Shown piece after piece: positions 9,132-18,230 of a stretch of 64,000 bases of DNA. Under the pieces are notes generated by a model that did not search any database, had not been told where the DNA came from, and worked only from the letters and a program-made list of their open reading frames with translations. Each line of letters starts with the position of its first letter. Positions within the stretch are counted from its first letter, which is position 1. The position numbers and the translations under genes were made by a program. This DNA comes from Myxococcota bacterium (GTDB lineage: Bacteria > Myxococcota_C > UBA6777): the NCBI GenBank assembly GCA_023150835.1, contig JAKLKB010000008.1, positions 1-64,000 of the forward strand. The letters run 5' to 3'.

Positions 9132-10865
9132 ATGTCTGCACAACAAACTCTCCATGCCAATGCTCTCGGTCGCTCCGCGCTGCGCGACTGGCTCGATCAA
9201 GCTCCAAACAACTTCTTTCAACAAGATCCCTTTCTGTCGGGCCTTTTGGAGACTTTTTGGGGAGCGCAGCGCCTAAGCGAACACTTGCCGCGCTTGGAGT
9301 CGGCAGGTCGGGCGTTTGCATCGATCGATGCCGCTGTTCAATCCGCCGATGACCGAGTCCACCTTCCCCGCCTTGAGCGGTATTCGAGTGTGGGCGAGCG
9401 CATCGAAGAAGTGATCTTTCACCCTGCCTACCGCGATATCGGTCGTGCGATCTACGGCTCGGGCATGATGTCTGTGTACAAAGAACCCGGCCAAAACTTG
9501 TTGGCGCTGACGTTGTTTTATTTGTCTGCACAAAACGGAGAGGCCGGTCACAACTGCCCTGTCGCATGCACCGCAGGACTCATCAAGAGCCTGCAATCGG
9601 TCGCGGACCCGACCTTGGCAGCGCGTTATCTGCCGCGTCTGCTCGAACCGGATTACGATCGCTGCTTTACGGGGGCGCAGTTTCTCACCGAGATCCAAGG
9701 CGGCTCCGATGTGGGGGCAAATGCGACGCACGCTGTCCCTCACGAAACCCTTGCAGGAGCGTGGTGGATCAACGGCGAAAAGTGGTTTTGTTCTAACGTC
9801 AACGCGGACTTGATCTTGCTCACCGCACGCGTCCCCGACCAAGGAGACGGGACCAAAGGACTCGGACTGTTTTTACTGCCCCGCAAGCTCGAAGATGGCC
9901 GACCCAACGGGATCTTCATTCGACGGCTAAAAGAAAAACTTGGAACGCGAGCGATGGCCTCGGCGGAGTGCGACTTTCAACAAGCTCTTGCTTATGCGGT
10001 AGGGCCTGTCCAACAAGGTTTCCACAACGTCATGCGCCACGTGATCAACACTTCTCGGCTCTACAATGCGATCGGTGTCACCGGAAATGCCCGTCGTGCC
10101 TTCTCGATCGCGTGGGGATACGCGCAACATCGCACCGCCTTCGGCCAACCGATCCAACAATTCCCGCTCGTCCACGATCTGCTTGCTTGCATGAAATCCG
10201 ATATCTGGGCGATGCTTGCGGGATCTGCGCACCTTATTCAACTGCAAGACAAGGCCGAAACCTCGACCCTTCATTCCGATGAATCCGCTTTGCTTCGCAT
10301 GGGACTCAATCTCAATAAATTCCGCACCGCCGTGATCGCCCACGAAGTGATCCTTCAAGCCATCGAGATCCTCGGTGGCAACGGAACCATCGAGTCTTTT
10401 TCTGCCTTACCCCGCCTGCTGCGTGACAACGTCGTCTACGAAAACTGGGAAGGCACTCACAACGTCCTAATCGCCCAAGTCCAACGCGATATCTTGCGCT
10501 TCCAACTGCATCGTCCGTTCTTTGCGTGGATACAACAACGCTGGGCTTCTCTCCCCCCCGAACATCCGCTCCATCCACAAGGCCGCATGATCACGCTGTC
10601 GCTCGAAGAACACCTCCAACAACTTCTCACAATGGAACCCCTTGAGGCGAGCCTGTTCTTTCGACCCGCTCTTGAACGGATCACCGACCTCTACTATGCT
10701 GCGGCTTTGTGCTTGCCGTGGATGGATGCCCATCAAAAGCAACAACCCACGCAAGCCTTCGATGATGCGCTGCAACTCTTCTTTGCGCGGCGTGTCCTGC
10801 GCCTTGACGCTTTTTCTATTCCACGCTACAGCGAGCGCGTCAAACGCTTTGCAGCGTCTCTTTGA
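9132..10865 (+). CDS. Acyl-CoA dehydrogenase, AidB-like
   Basis: A flavoprotein of about 577 residues. The chosen start is ATG 9132; the frame stays open to a TTG at 9090 but neither has a strong ribosome site. Visible family motifs are the flavin/substrate segment FLTEIQGGSDVGANAT, INGEKWFCSNVNAD, a central helical region with AFGQPIQQFPLVHD, and the C-terminal GGNGTIESFSALPRLLRDN followed by YENWEGTHNV. These match the AidB/isovaleryl-CoA dehydrogenase branch, whose members oxidise acyl-CoA or, in AidB, bind DNA in the alkylation response. The C-terminus has an extra ~120 residues relative to a 380-residue acyl-CoA dehydrogenase, as in AidB. The substrate is unknown. No beta-oxidation genes are adjacent. 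Confidence 0.9.
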   Translation: MSAQQTLHANALGRSALRDWLDQAPNNFFQQDPFLSGLLETFWGAQRLSEHLPRLESAGRAFASIDAAVQSADDRVHLPRLERYSSVGERIEEVIFHPAYRDIGRAIYGSGMMSVYKEPGQNLLALTLFYLSAQNGEAGHNCPVACTAGLIKSLQSVADPTLAARYLPRLLEPDYDRCFTGAQFLTEIQGGSDVGANATHAVPHETLAGAWWINGEKWFCSNVNADLILLTARVPDQGDGTKGLGLFLLPRKLEDGRPNGIFIRRLKEKLGTRAMASAECDFQQALAYAVGPVQQGFHNVMRHVINTSRLYNAIGVTGNARRAFSIAWGYAQHRTAFGQPIQQFPLVHDLLACMKSDIWAMLAGSAHLIQLQDKAETSTLHSDESALLRMGLNLNKFRTAVIAHEVILQAIEILGGNGTIESFSALPRLLRDNVVYENWEGTHNVLIAQVQRDILRFQLHRPFFAWIQQRWASLPPEHPLHPQGRMITLSLEEHLQQLLTMEPLEASLFFRPALERITDLYYAAALCLPWMDAHQKQQPTQAFDDALQLFFARRVLRLDAFSIPRYSERVKRFAASL

Positions 10866-10944
10866 ACGCGCATCGCGTTGCGTCCGTACTCAACTCCCGA
10901 ATCCTTCGGCCTTTTGGTTTTTTCGAACACCACAGGAAAACAAC

Positions 10945-11529
10945 ATGGCAGAATTGATCCTCACACTCAAAGGTCAGATCCTCAAACGCCATACGCTCTC
11001 CAAAGAGGAAACCACCATCGGCCGCGATGTGGTCAATGATTTTTGCATCGATAATCCCGGGGTCTCTCGCTTTCAAGCTCGGATCGTCAAACATGAAGGA
11101 CACTTCTTTTTGCTCGATGAAGGCAGCAGCAACGGGACTTTTGTCAATGGAAAGCGCGTCTCGCAGGTCCAACTCAGCGACGCAGACGAGATCCAACTCG
11201 CAAAATACAAAGCGATCTTCTCTCAACACACCTCAAGCGACGGCACCGACAACAGCGCTGCGATGCCCAACTTCCTCGCCTCGACCGAAAGCACCATGCT
11301 TTACAACGACAACGACCTCAAAAAAATGATTGATGACGAAAATGCAGGCCGCTCCGCAGCACGCGATCTGCCGATGGCTGGCTTCTCTCACGAACCTCAC
11401 GTCGCACAAGCCCCCTCCACCGCCCCCCGCAGATCCGCCCCCAAAAAAGGCAACCCCATGGCCCTCATGATCATCATCGCCATCGTCTGTTTTGGCCTTG
11501 GCTTCGCCTTGATCCTCTTGCTCAACTAA
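10945..11529 (+). CDS. FHA-domain protein with C-terminal membrane anchor
   Basis: 194 residues, ATG at 10945. Residues ~22-90 form a forkhead-associated phosphothreonine-binding domain: GR (26-27), SRFQAR (41-46; the usual SRxH has Gln for His), and SSNGTFVNG (61-69). A disordered Pro/Ala/Ser linker follows, then one C-terminal hydrophobic segment (MALMIIIAIVCFGLGFALI, from ~172) ending at LLLN. This makes it a tail-anchored inner-membrane protein with the FHA domain in the cytoplasm. It is likely a reader of Ser/Thr kinase phosphorylation, given five kinases nearby, but the partner is inference. It lies 79 bases after the acyl-CoA dehydrogenase gene and is followed directly by a 15-bp tandem repeat. 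Confidence 0.93.
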   Translation: MAELILTLKGQILKRHTLSKEETTIGRDVVNDFCIDNPGVSRFQARIVKHEGHFFLLDEGSSNGTFVNGKRVSQVQLSDADEIQLAKYKAIFSQHTSSDGTDNSAAMPNFLASTESTMLYNDNDLKKMIDDENAGRSAARDLPMAGFSHEPHVAQAPSTAPRRSAPKKGNPMALMIIIAIVCFGLGFALILLLN

Positions 11530-11530
11530 A

Positions 11531-11615
11531 TCTCCATCCAATCCCCATCCATCCAATCCCCATCCATCCAATCCCCATCCATCCAATCCCCATCCATCCA
11601 ATCCCCATCCATCTC
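11531..11615. repeat. 15-bp tandem repeat between FHA gene and glgC
   Basis: Five near-perfect units of ATCCAATCCCCATCC with ragged ends. The array fills almost the whole gap between the FHA stop codon (11527-11529) and the glgC stop codon (11622-11624). Position and period mirror the 15-bp array after the gene ending at 8935, although the unit sequences differ. Confidence 0.92.
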
Positions 11616-11621
11616 TACCCG

Positions 11622-12917
11622 TCAAGTGGGGATCTTCATCCCGTCGGGGATGACGGCTTTTCGAGGCAAGATCACCAAACCGTCGCGGATATAATACAAA
11701 CCGTTTGGATCGTCGCGGTTGGGCAAACCCACGGCACCTTCGATGGTGACGTTTTTTCCGATGCGTACGTCCTTATCGATGATGCAGTTGCGCAAGATGC
11801 TACCTTCTCCAACGCCAAGCGCGGGTTTGCCTGCGGGGACGTTGGCCTTTTCTTCGTAGCGGGTTGCCCCAAAAAGGATCGCGTGATCCAACACCGCACC
11901 TTGTCGCACACAAAGCCGTTGTCCCAAGATCGAGCGCGTGATCTTGCACTTCGGCTCAAGCTGCACACCATCCGCCAGCAGCGAACGCTCCAAACGCGCT
12001 CCTTGGATCTTGGCGGGCGGAATCGAACGTACACGTGTAAAAAACGGCGAGTCTTCGGGGAAAAAGTCAAAACCCGGCACCAGATCGCACATCTCCAAGT
12101 TGGCCTGATAATACGAACGGATCGTCCCGATATCCCGCCAATACCCCTCGAAGGGATAGGCCAGCATACTGTATTGACCTAGAGCTTCCGGCAATATCTC
12201 TTTGCCAAAGTCGTTGTGCGGCTTGATGTTGAGCAGTTTTTCTAAGACCGAAAGCTCAAAGACATAAATCCCCATCGAAGCCAAAAAGGGCCGCTCGGGT
12301 GGGATCCGAACCGAACCAAAGGTGCCAGACACTCGCAAAGACTCGATCAATGCCGGATCCTTGGGCTTTTCAAAAAAACGTACGATGTTGAGTTGATCGT
12401 CGACTTGTAAGACACCAAACCCCGTTACATCCTCTTCGCCCACAGGCAACACCGAAACCGTGATGTCGGCCTTGCGGTCGATATGGAACTGCAGCATCTG
12501 CCGATAATCCATACGATACAAGTGATCTCCGCTCAAGATCAAAACTCGCTCGGCTTTTTCGCGCTGCGCGATCTGATAGATATACCAAAAGTTTTGCCGT
12601 ACAGCATCGGCGGTTCCTTGATACCAATACGGGTTGGTTGGTGTGAGTGTCGCAGCCAAGACCTCGACAACGCCCCGCAAAAAGTGAGGCATCGAATAGG
12701 TTCGTGAGATGTGTTGATTGAGTGAACCCGAATTAAACTGGGTCAGGATGAAGATGTGATACAGATCGGAGTTCAAACAATTTGAGATCGGGATATCGAT
12801 CAAGCGAAACTTCCCACCGATGGGTACGGCGGGCTTTGAACGCTCGCCTGTGAGGGGAAAAAGTCGGGTTCCAGCACCACCACCCAAGATCACCGCGACC
12901 GAACGCTGCGAGGACAT
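11622..12917 (-). CDS. glgC: Glucose-1-phosphate adenylyltransferase
   Basis: 431 residues from ATG 12917, which follows GGAGGAGG; the frame could start 9 codons earlier but without a site. GlgC makes ADP-glucose from ATP and glucose-1-phosphate, the committed step of bacterial glycogen synthesis. Visible motifs are the nucleotide-binding GGGAGTRLFPLT (11-22), RSKPAVPIGGKFRLIDIPISN, the sugar-phosphate loop LSGDHLYRMDY, and FEKPKD. The C-terminal left-handed beta-helix follows, including ILGQRLCVRQGA and GVGEGSILRNCIIDKDVRIG. Length is normal. It converges on the FHA gene. The GH57 branching enzyme lies 44 kb away and no glycogen synthase was found in the window. Confidence 0.97.
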   Translation of the reverse strand: MSSQRSVAVILGGGAGTRLFPLTGERSKPAVPIGGKFRLIDIPISNCLNSDLYHIFILTQFNSGSLNQHISRTYSMPHFLRGVVEVLAATLTPTNPYWYQGTADAVRQNFWYIYQIAQREKAERVLILSGDHLYRMDYRQMLQFHIDRKADITVSVLPVGEEDVTGFGVLQVDDQLNIVRFFEKPKDPALIESLRVSGTFGSVRIPPERPFLASMGIYVFELSVLEKLLNIKPHNDFGKEILPEALGQYSMLAYPFEGYWRDIGTIRSYYQANLEMCDLVPGFDFFPEDSPFFTRVRSIPPAKIQGARLERSLLADGVQLEPKCKITRSILGQRLCVRQGAVLDHAILFGATRYEEKANVPAGKPALGVGEGSILRNCIIDKDVRIGKNVTIEGAVGLPNRDDPNGLYYIRDGLVILPRKAVIPDGMKIPT

Positions 12918-13279
12918 GCTTCCTCCTCCAAATAACAAGGCCAAACCAATCCGACAAAGGCAACCCGCGCCAAAAACAAACGCGCAGGATCATAGCTTGT
13001 GGCGCATCCTGTGGCAAGCCACAACCCACCCGCGTTCGCTTTTCTCCCCGTCACACATTCTCCCGCAGATGCTGTTGCAAGATGTGTTGGATGGTGTTAA
13101 GGTGCCAAAGCACCCCTCAAAGCATGGTGGATGGCGCGATGTTGGGTGTGGGTTCCATCCTTGACGATCCAGAAATTCACAACCCAAACCAAACGCACGT
13201 CGCACGATCCCGCGCCCTGTGCTTGTTTTCCACCGATACAGACGGAGCGGTTCACTTCATTTTTTGGAGATTTTTCTCG
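12918..13279. other. Divergent intergenic region, 362 bp
   Basis: It separates glgC (minus) from the membrane-anchored gene at 13280. It must hold both promoters, but no convincing -35/-10 pair, operator or repeat was seen. A frame open to 13082 upstream of the 13280 start has no protein-like character. Confidence 0.4.
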
Positions 13280-14617
13280 ATGAGCGAATCAAACAAGCCC
13301 AATGAGCTAATCGACTTCAGCACGTATGATGGTTCCTACCAAGAAGGTGAGCTTCTCGGCGAAGATGGCCAAGCCATCGACCTTGACGAACTCAAAAAGG
13401 CCGAACAACCTCCACGCACTCCGCTGCTGATCCAAGGGGCTTTTGTGATCTTTTTTGTCGCGCTTGGTGGCTTGATGTATTGGGCCTTCCAAAAAACGCC
13501 ACCCTCCGAAAAGCCCAAACCACCGCCTGTTGTGGACAAATTTTATGACGTGGTGCTTTCTCGCCTCGTTGATTCGCGCTCCGAATTCCAATCCGTTCGC
13601 GATTGTTGGTCGGTGGTTGCACGCGCAAAAGCTGGACGCCAAAAGCTCGATGCTGCCGGCCTCCAAAAAGCATGCCCACCCTTCAAAGGGGCCAAAGTCG
13701 CTTACCAAGGTGCCTGCAAAGACGACACTTGCGCCAATACCAAACTCCAAAAATGCGAAGGTACCGCTTGTCAAGATATCGAAGGCGTCAGTTACGCAGA
13801 CTTCCTCTACGCTTTGATGCAACGCTATGCCGAAGGCTACAACCTCTTCTACGCTTACCAAAAATTGTATGACCCGCTCAACGAAAAGATCAAAGATCTC
13901 CAGTCCAGCGCCCCCGAAGGAAAACAAGAACCCGCCGCCTTAACCGAACTCAAAAACCAAGACAAAGCCAAGCGCAAAGAACTCCAAGCCTTCCTTGATG
14001 GCACCGGCTTCGACAAAAGCAGCCTCACCACCCCCTATTTCTCTCTCCCTCCCGATATCCTCTACACCCAAGTCCTCTCACAGATCAAAGAAAACAGCCC
14101 CACCGCAGAAACCCCCAAAGAAGAAGACGACGAAGACTCCAAACCCAAACGCCGTACCTCTCAACCCAACCAAGACACAAGCACTTCCGGCGGTACCCTC
14201 TATCTTTTGCGCAATTGGCCCAAGCTGATCGCCCAAAATGCCGGCTACAAAACACTCACACAATACTTCCGACTCGAAGATTACGCCGACTCCATCGGAA
14301 ACCTTGTCTACTCTTCCACCGCCTATCGCTTTTGGACCCATGACGCCGTTGAACGCGAACTTCAACAATGCACCGCTACTTCGGCCAAAGCTTCCGACAA
14401 AGAATTTACCGTCCGTCTTACCCTCCTCCACAAAACAGGCTACCCCAAACCCGAAACCTCCATCCAAATCGAACCCGCCCCAACCCCCGAACTCAACTCC
14501 TGCTACCAAGAAACCCTCCGCAAACGCCTCGTCTATCGTGGACTTCCACAAAAGGATGCCGACGGCAAAGAGATCGCTGAAACCAACCTCTCCTTCAAAC
14601 TCCGCGTCCTCAACTAA
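13280..14617 (+). CDS. Single-pass membrane protein of unknown function
   Basis: 445 residues from ATG 13280, weak GGAGA upstream. Residues 1-48 are acidic and cytoplasmic, a single hydrophobic helix (LIQGAFVIFFVALGGLMYWAF) sits at ~50-70, and the remaining ~370 residues should lie outside the inner membrane. The outer part has cysteines that could pair (DCWSV, ACPPF, GACKDDTC, KCEGTAC, QQC, SCYQ), a Lys/Glu-rich segment near 220, and a disordered Glu/Asp/Ser/Thr linker near 290. The repeated form CxxT/A with Lys recalls bacterial outer-domain proteins but no family is recognised. It lies between glgC and a LeuA-dimer-like gene, with separate spacing on each side, so it is probably its own transcript. 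Confidence 0.75.
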   Translation: MSESNKPNELIDFSTYDGSYQEGELLGEDGQAIDLDELKKAEQPPRTPLLIQGAFVIFFVALGGLMYWAFQKTPPSEKPKPPPVVDKFYDVVLSRLVDSRSEFQSVRDCWSVVARAKAGRQKLDAAGLQKACPPFKGAKVAYQGACKDDTCANTKLQKCEGTACQDIEGVSYADFLYALMQRYAEGYNLFYAYQKLYDPLNEKIKDLQSSAPEGKQEPAALTELKNQDKAKRKELQAFLDGTGFDKSSLTTPYFSLPPDILYTQVLSQIKENSPTAETPKEEDDEDSKPKRRTSQPNQDTSTSGGTLYLLRNWPKLIAQNAGYKTLTQYFRLEDYADSIGNLVYSSTAYRFWTHDAVERELQQCTATSAKASDKEFTVRLTLLHKTGYPKPETSIQIEPAPTPELNSCYQETLRKRLVYRGLPQKDADGKEIAETNLSFKLRVLN

Positions 14618-14900
14618 ATTCCAATTCACCACCATCGAAACCCTCCCGCAACGAAATCCAACCCACCACCACCGAAACCCCCTCGATCCTGCCCGCTCGC
14701 GGTGTGCGTTGCTTTCCGTCCGGGGGTGCCTTATTTTGGCGATCGCGCCGGTTCGATTCGGTGTTGTTCTCTGCCCATCGCAGATATCCCCGCAATCACG
14801 ACGTCGATCGTCACCCACGCCGTCCCGCACCCCTCATCTCTTCGGTATCCCGCACCAAGGCGTGTAATGGCTCTCTTTAAGAATTATTCTAGGAGGTTTG

Positions 14901-15515
14901 ATGAAAGGGACTTTGTTAACACAACGCCATCTCGAAACCCTTGACATCATGAAAGATGTCTTACAAGAAAACTATCTCCACGTTCGCCTTGAAAACTTTC
15001 GTGTCGAAGAGCGTGGACCCCAAGAAAATAGCCAGATCCTCTCGCAGATCCGACGCTCTGATCGCAACGACTTGATCACGCTTGAAGGCGAAGGTTCAGG
15101 CGCTTTACACGGGTTTTTTGTCGCCTTGCGCGATCATCTCAGCGAAGAATTCCCCTCTGTTCGTGCGATCCACTTCACCTCCATCCGCGCTGAGAGCGTC
15201 CCCAACTCCAATCGCAATCACCCCACAGACGCAGAAGCCGAAGTCTTCTTAACCATCCGAAATAGTTATGGCGATGAACTCGAATTCCGTAACCGATCGC
15301 GTAGTCTGATGCGCGCTACGCTTGACTGCATCGTGGATGCGGTTGAATACTTCGTCAACAGCGAAAAAGCGTACGTTCAGATCTATCGTGCGCTCAACCA
15401 TTACCGCGAACAAGGCCGCTCTGATCTGGTCGACAAATACACTTCGCTGCTGAGCGTTGTTGTCCGCAGCACCTCTTACACCGAAGTGATCGAACAACTG
15501 AAAAAGGCAAAATAA
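14901..15515 (+). CDS. Free-standing LeuA-dimer (2-isopropylmalate synthase regulatory)-like protein
   Basis: 204 residues from ATG 14901, four bases after AGGAGG (14891-14896). The central part (~55-160) resembles the C-terminal allosteric domain of alpha-isopropylmalate/citramalate synthases: EGEGSGALHGFFVALRDHL, IHFTSIRAESV, DAEAEVFLTIRNSYGDELEF, then SLMRATLDCIVDAVEYFVN. That domain normally binds leucine or isoleucine and sits behind a TIM-barrel catalytic domain, which is absent here. N- and C-terminal extensions are helical. It may be an amino-acid sensor or a dimerisation module, but this is inference; no leucine biosynthesis gene is nearby. It is followed closely by the hydrolase gene and could be co-transcribed. 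Confidence 0.8.
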   Translation: MKGTLLTQRHLETLDIMKDVLQENYLHVRLENFRVEERGPQENSQILSQIRRSDRNDLITLEGEGSGALHGFFVALRDHLSEEFPSVRAIHFTSIRAESVPNSNRNHPTDAEAEVFLTIRNSYGDELEFRNRSRSLMRATLDCIVDAVEYFVNSEKAYVQIYRALNHYREQGRSDLVDKYTSLLSVVVRSTSYTEVIEQLKKAK

Positions 15516-15611
15516 ATCACCTTGCTCTTTTCGCCCGAACGACGAGGATCTTCGCCGTCCTCCAACTTCTCCACCGGTCCGATCTCTCAACGCTCCGATT
15601 CACACACGAGG

Positions 15612-16478
15612 ATGTTAGGCTTGACTGATCTGTCTTTCCAAGAAACCTTCTTCTCTGCGCACGATCAACTTCGCCTCTATACGCGCACATGGGGCGAACC
15701 CCACAAAGGCATCGTTCTTTTTCTACACGGCCTCGGAGATCACCAAGGCACCGCACGTTACCTCGTTCATGCTCTCGCACAACGCGGCTATTCCGTCACA
15801 GGCTACGATGCGCGGGGGCATGGTCAAAGCCCGGGAAAACGCGGCCACGTCATGCAATTCGACGAATACTGCGAAGACCTCCGCTTGTTCGTTCAAGATG
15901 TCCGAAAACGATTCCCCTCCGATCTCCCTCTCGCTGTCGTCGGATACGACCTCGGCGCTCTTGTTGCGTTGCGTACGCTCCAACAGCATGGCTCTCTTGG
16001 ACTCCAGACCTTTGTCGGCCTCAGTCCGCTGCTTCATCCTTCGCTGTCTCACCACCTGCTCCAAACCACGCTGTTTCGCCTCGGAGGTCGCTTCTCTCCA
16101 ACATGGCGGATCGTCTGGCCTCATGACGAACACGCTCTCTCCCACGATCTCGATATCGTCGAAGCCCTTCGCCGCGACCCTCTTTGCTTTCGCGAGATCA
16201 CCACACGCGGACTGCGTTCGATCCAAGACGCCGCTGCTCAAACCCTCCTCCAAGCCCACCGCCTCGCTCTACCCTCGTTCGTCCTCCAATCCGGCGAAGA
16301 TCGCGTTACTTCCGCTCTCACCCTTCAACGCTTTGCCGAACGTACTCCGCCCCGCGTCCTTCGTGTCACCGTCTACCCCGGCTATTTTCATGCGCTCCAC
16401 AACGAAACCCCCGATCGTCGCGGTCCTGTCTTTGAAGATATCATCCATTGGCTTGATGAATCGCTGTTGGCCTCATAA
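15612..16478 (+). CDS. Alpha/beta hydrolase, monoglyceride-lipase-like, with Asp at the nucleophile elbow
   Basis: 288 residues from ATG 15612; an upstream TTG at 15522 would add 30 unstructured residues. The fold is clear: oxyanion loop LFLHGLGDH (36-44), GYDARGHGQSPG (64-75), elbow VVGYDLGALVAL (109-120), acid site SGEDRVTS, and a C-terminal HALHNE carrying the likely catalytic His. The overall pattern is that of lysophospholipase/monoacylglycerol lipases, which use Ser in GxSxG. Here the codon is GAC, so the residue is Asp113, as in haloalkane dehalogenases and epoxide hydrolases. It may therefore work by an alkyl-enzyme ester or be a non-catalytic relative. It sits 96 bases after the LeuA-dimer-like gene. 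Confidence 0.88.
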   Translation: MLGLTDLSFQETFFSAHDQLRLYTRTWGEPHKGIVLFLHGLGDHQGTARYLVHALAQRGYSVTGYDARGHGQSPGKRGHVMQFDEYCEDLRLFVQDVRKRFPSDLPLAVVGYDLGALVALRTLQQHGSLGLQTFVGLSPLLHPSLSHHLLQTTLFRLGGRFSPTWRIVWPHDEHALSHDLDIVEALRRDPLCFREITTRGLRSIQDAAAQTLLQAHRLALPSFVLQSGEDRVTSALTLQRFAERTPPRVLRVTVYPGYFHALHNETPDRRGPVFEDIIHWLDESLLAS

Positions 16479-16556
16479 ATCCCGCTGCAACAGGTCTCTG
16501 CGCGGGAATCCCGTCCCTACAAGGGTTTTCTCTTTCTCACGCATGGAGGCGTTGCC

Positions 16557-18230
16557 ATGTCTTTTCTTCGTGTGTTGTGTGTTCTCTCTTCGTGTGTTGT
16601 TTTCCTTGCGCGCTTTTCCGCCTCTGCCGAGAAAAGAGCAGATCCCAAACAAGGCACGCGGCCTTTTTCGAGCCATACTGCGCGCCCTTTTGTGGCAGAC
16701 AAACGCCAGCCCGAGATCATCCGCAACGTAACGATCTCGATCCCCGCTGTTCGGGAACTTCAAGCGTGGCTCCATGCGTGGAGTCCCACCCAACGCGTGG
16801 CCGAGGGGATCCATGCGATGAGCGAGATGATCCGTACCTACGTCGCTTTTCGCTACGCTCGACGCTATGAACCCGCCGCAAGCGAACGGTTGTGGGAGAT
16901 CTACCTTGGCTTCGGTGCGTGGAACCCAAAGGAACTTTATCAAAAGCTCCGTGAACGCGAGATCAACCCGCATCTTGCGATGCGTTTGCGCGACGAACAC
17001 ATCTACATCACAGCCCCCAAAGACACTTGGAAGCCCGGCCTTGGACAGGGCGGGATGACCATCGATGTCCAGCCGCTTCCCATGATTCGGGGAAATTCGC
17101 AACGCCCCTTTCGCGTCGTCGCCACAGGTGCTTTGGGCGTCCCTCCCGTTCGGATCGCCCACGTCGATAAGCTACTCCACGAATTTATGCAGCGGGCGCT
17201 TTCGCCTCAGCTGGTCGTCGAACCCGATGCCAAAGGCCCGCATTATTTCCCTTCCATCCAAGAAGCCCAGTCCCGCAAGATCGCCGATTGGCTCACCTCT
17301 CGACTCCCCCGAACTACCGTCTTGATGGATCGCTACTTCGATATCCGCAGCATCGTCTCGCCCCTTTCCGATGGCCGCTTTAAACTCGACCTCCGCTTGT
17401 ATTGGCGCAATGAACACATCAAAACCGATTATCCCGACTGGTACAAAGCCCAAAAGAAAAATCAAGTGCGCGTCTTTTTCCAAACGGAGTTTCTGGATGC
17501 TTCCTATCGACGGTGGTTTGTGTTGACCTATAGCAATAAGAAAAATTACTATCGCATCGAAGCCGTCGTCCATCCCGACGGCTTTTTGGTCTGCGACGAC
17601 ACATGGAAGCCTGCGCTCGATGCCGAACCTTGGCGGCCCACCCACAAGCTCACCAGCGATTTTTTTACCCGCACACAGCTTTTCTTCTCTTCCAACAATA
17701 TCAACTTTGGCGTCAGCGATATCCTCTTGGCGTGGCAGGTCCGCCCTCACAAAGACGGCGCATCGATGGGCTTTTCCTTTACGCGACCTCCGCGCTTGCA
17801 GATCCAAGGGGGCAATTTCTTACGCTCGCTTGCGCGGGTGGTGATCCCGGGCGGGGTCAGTGCTTTGTTCCAACGCTTGCTCTCTGATATGACCAAAGGC
17901 GATGGCGGACAGGGGATGCGTTTTCAACTACGCCTTGTTGAGACGCCGTCTTATGGCGATGTTCGCTATGATCTACGCTTCCCGATCGTACCAAACGCGA
18001 TCCTCAGCGCGGTATTGCGCATGATCCCCGGTATGCTCACTCGAATGCCACCCCGCCGTCGCACCGCCCCTCCAAAGATCGCCCGTCAAACGCCTCCTCG
18101 ATCCAACCCCGTTCGCCCACGTTATCGCCTCCGCCGCGTCCTGCCCGCTTTTTGGCAGCGCGTCCTCTCCGCCATCTCCTACGACCTCCAAGACGCCCAC
18201 CAAAAAGCCACCCAAACCACACCCCGATAG
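16557..18230 (+). CDS. Secreted protein of unknown function (557 aa)
   Basis: The ATG at 16557 starts a clear Sec signal peptide (hydrophobic VLCVLSSCVVFLARF, cleavage probably after ASA near residue 24). The mature protein has mixed alpha/beta character, with Trp/Tyr-rich stretches (WHAWSP, LYWRNEHIKTDYPDWYKAQ, WFVLTYSNKKNYYRIEA) and a strongly basic, Pro/Arg-rich C-terminus from ~490. No catalytic motif, lipobox or membrane helix is seen and no family is recognised. The internal Asp/Tyr/Trp strands suggest a beta-rich periplasmic or cell-surface protein. It lies 78 bases after the hydrolase gene and is the last gene before a 570-bp gap. Confidence 0.78.
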   Translation: MSFLRVLCVLSSCVVFLARFSASAEKRADPKQGTRPFSSHTARPFVADKRQPEIIRNVTISIPAVRELQAWLHAWSPTQRVAEGIHAMSEMIRTYVAFRYARRYEPAASERLWEIYLGFGAWNPKELYQKLREREINPHLAMRLRDEHIYITAPKDTWKPGLGQGGMTIDVQPLPMIRGNSQRPFRVVATGALGVPPVRIAHVDKLLHEFMQRALSPQLVVEPDAKGPHYFPSIQEAQSRKIADWLTSRLPRTTVLMDRYFDIRSIVSPLSDGRFKLDLRLYWRNEHIKTDYPDWYKAQKKNQVRVFFQTEFLDASYRRWFVLTYSNKKNYYRIEAVVHPDGFLVCDDTWKPALDAEPWRPTHKLTSDFFTRTQLFFSSNNINFGVSDILLAWQVRPHKDGASMGFSFTRPPRLQIQGGNFLRSLARVVIPGGVSALFQRLLSDMTKGDGGQGMRFQLRLVETPSYGDVRYDLRFPIVPNAILSAVLRMIPGMLTRMPPRRRTAPPKIARQTPPRSNPVRPRYRLRRVLPAFWQRVLSAISYDLQDAHQKATQTTPR

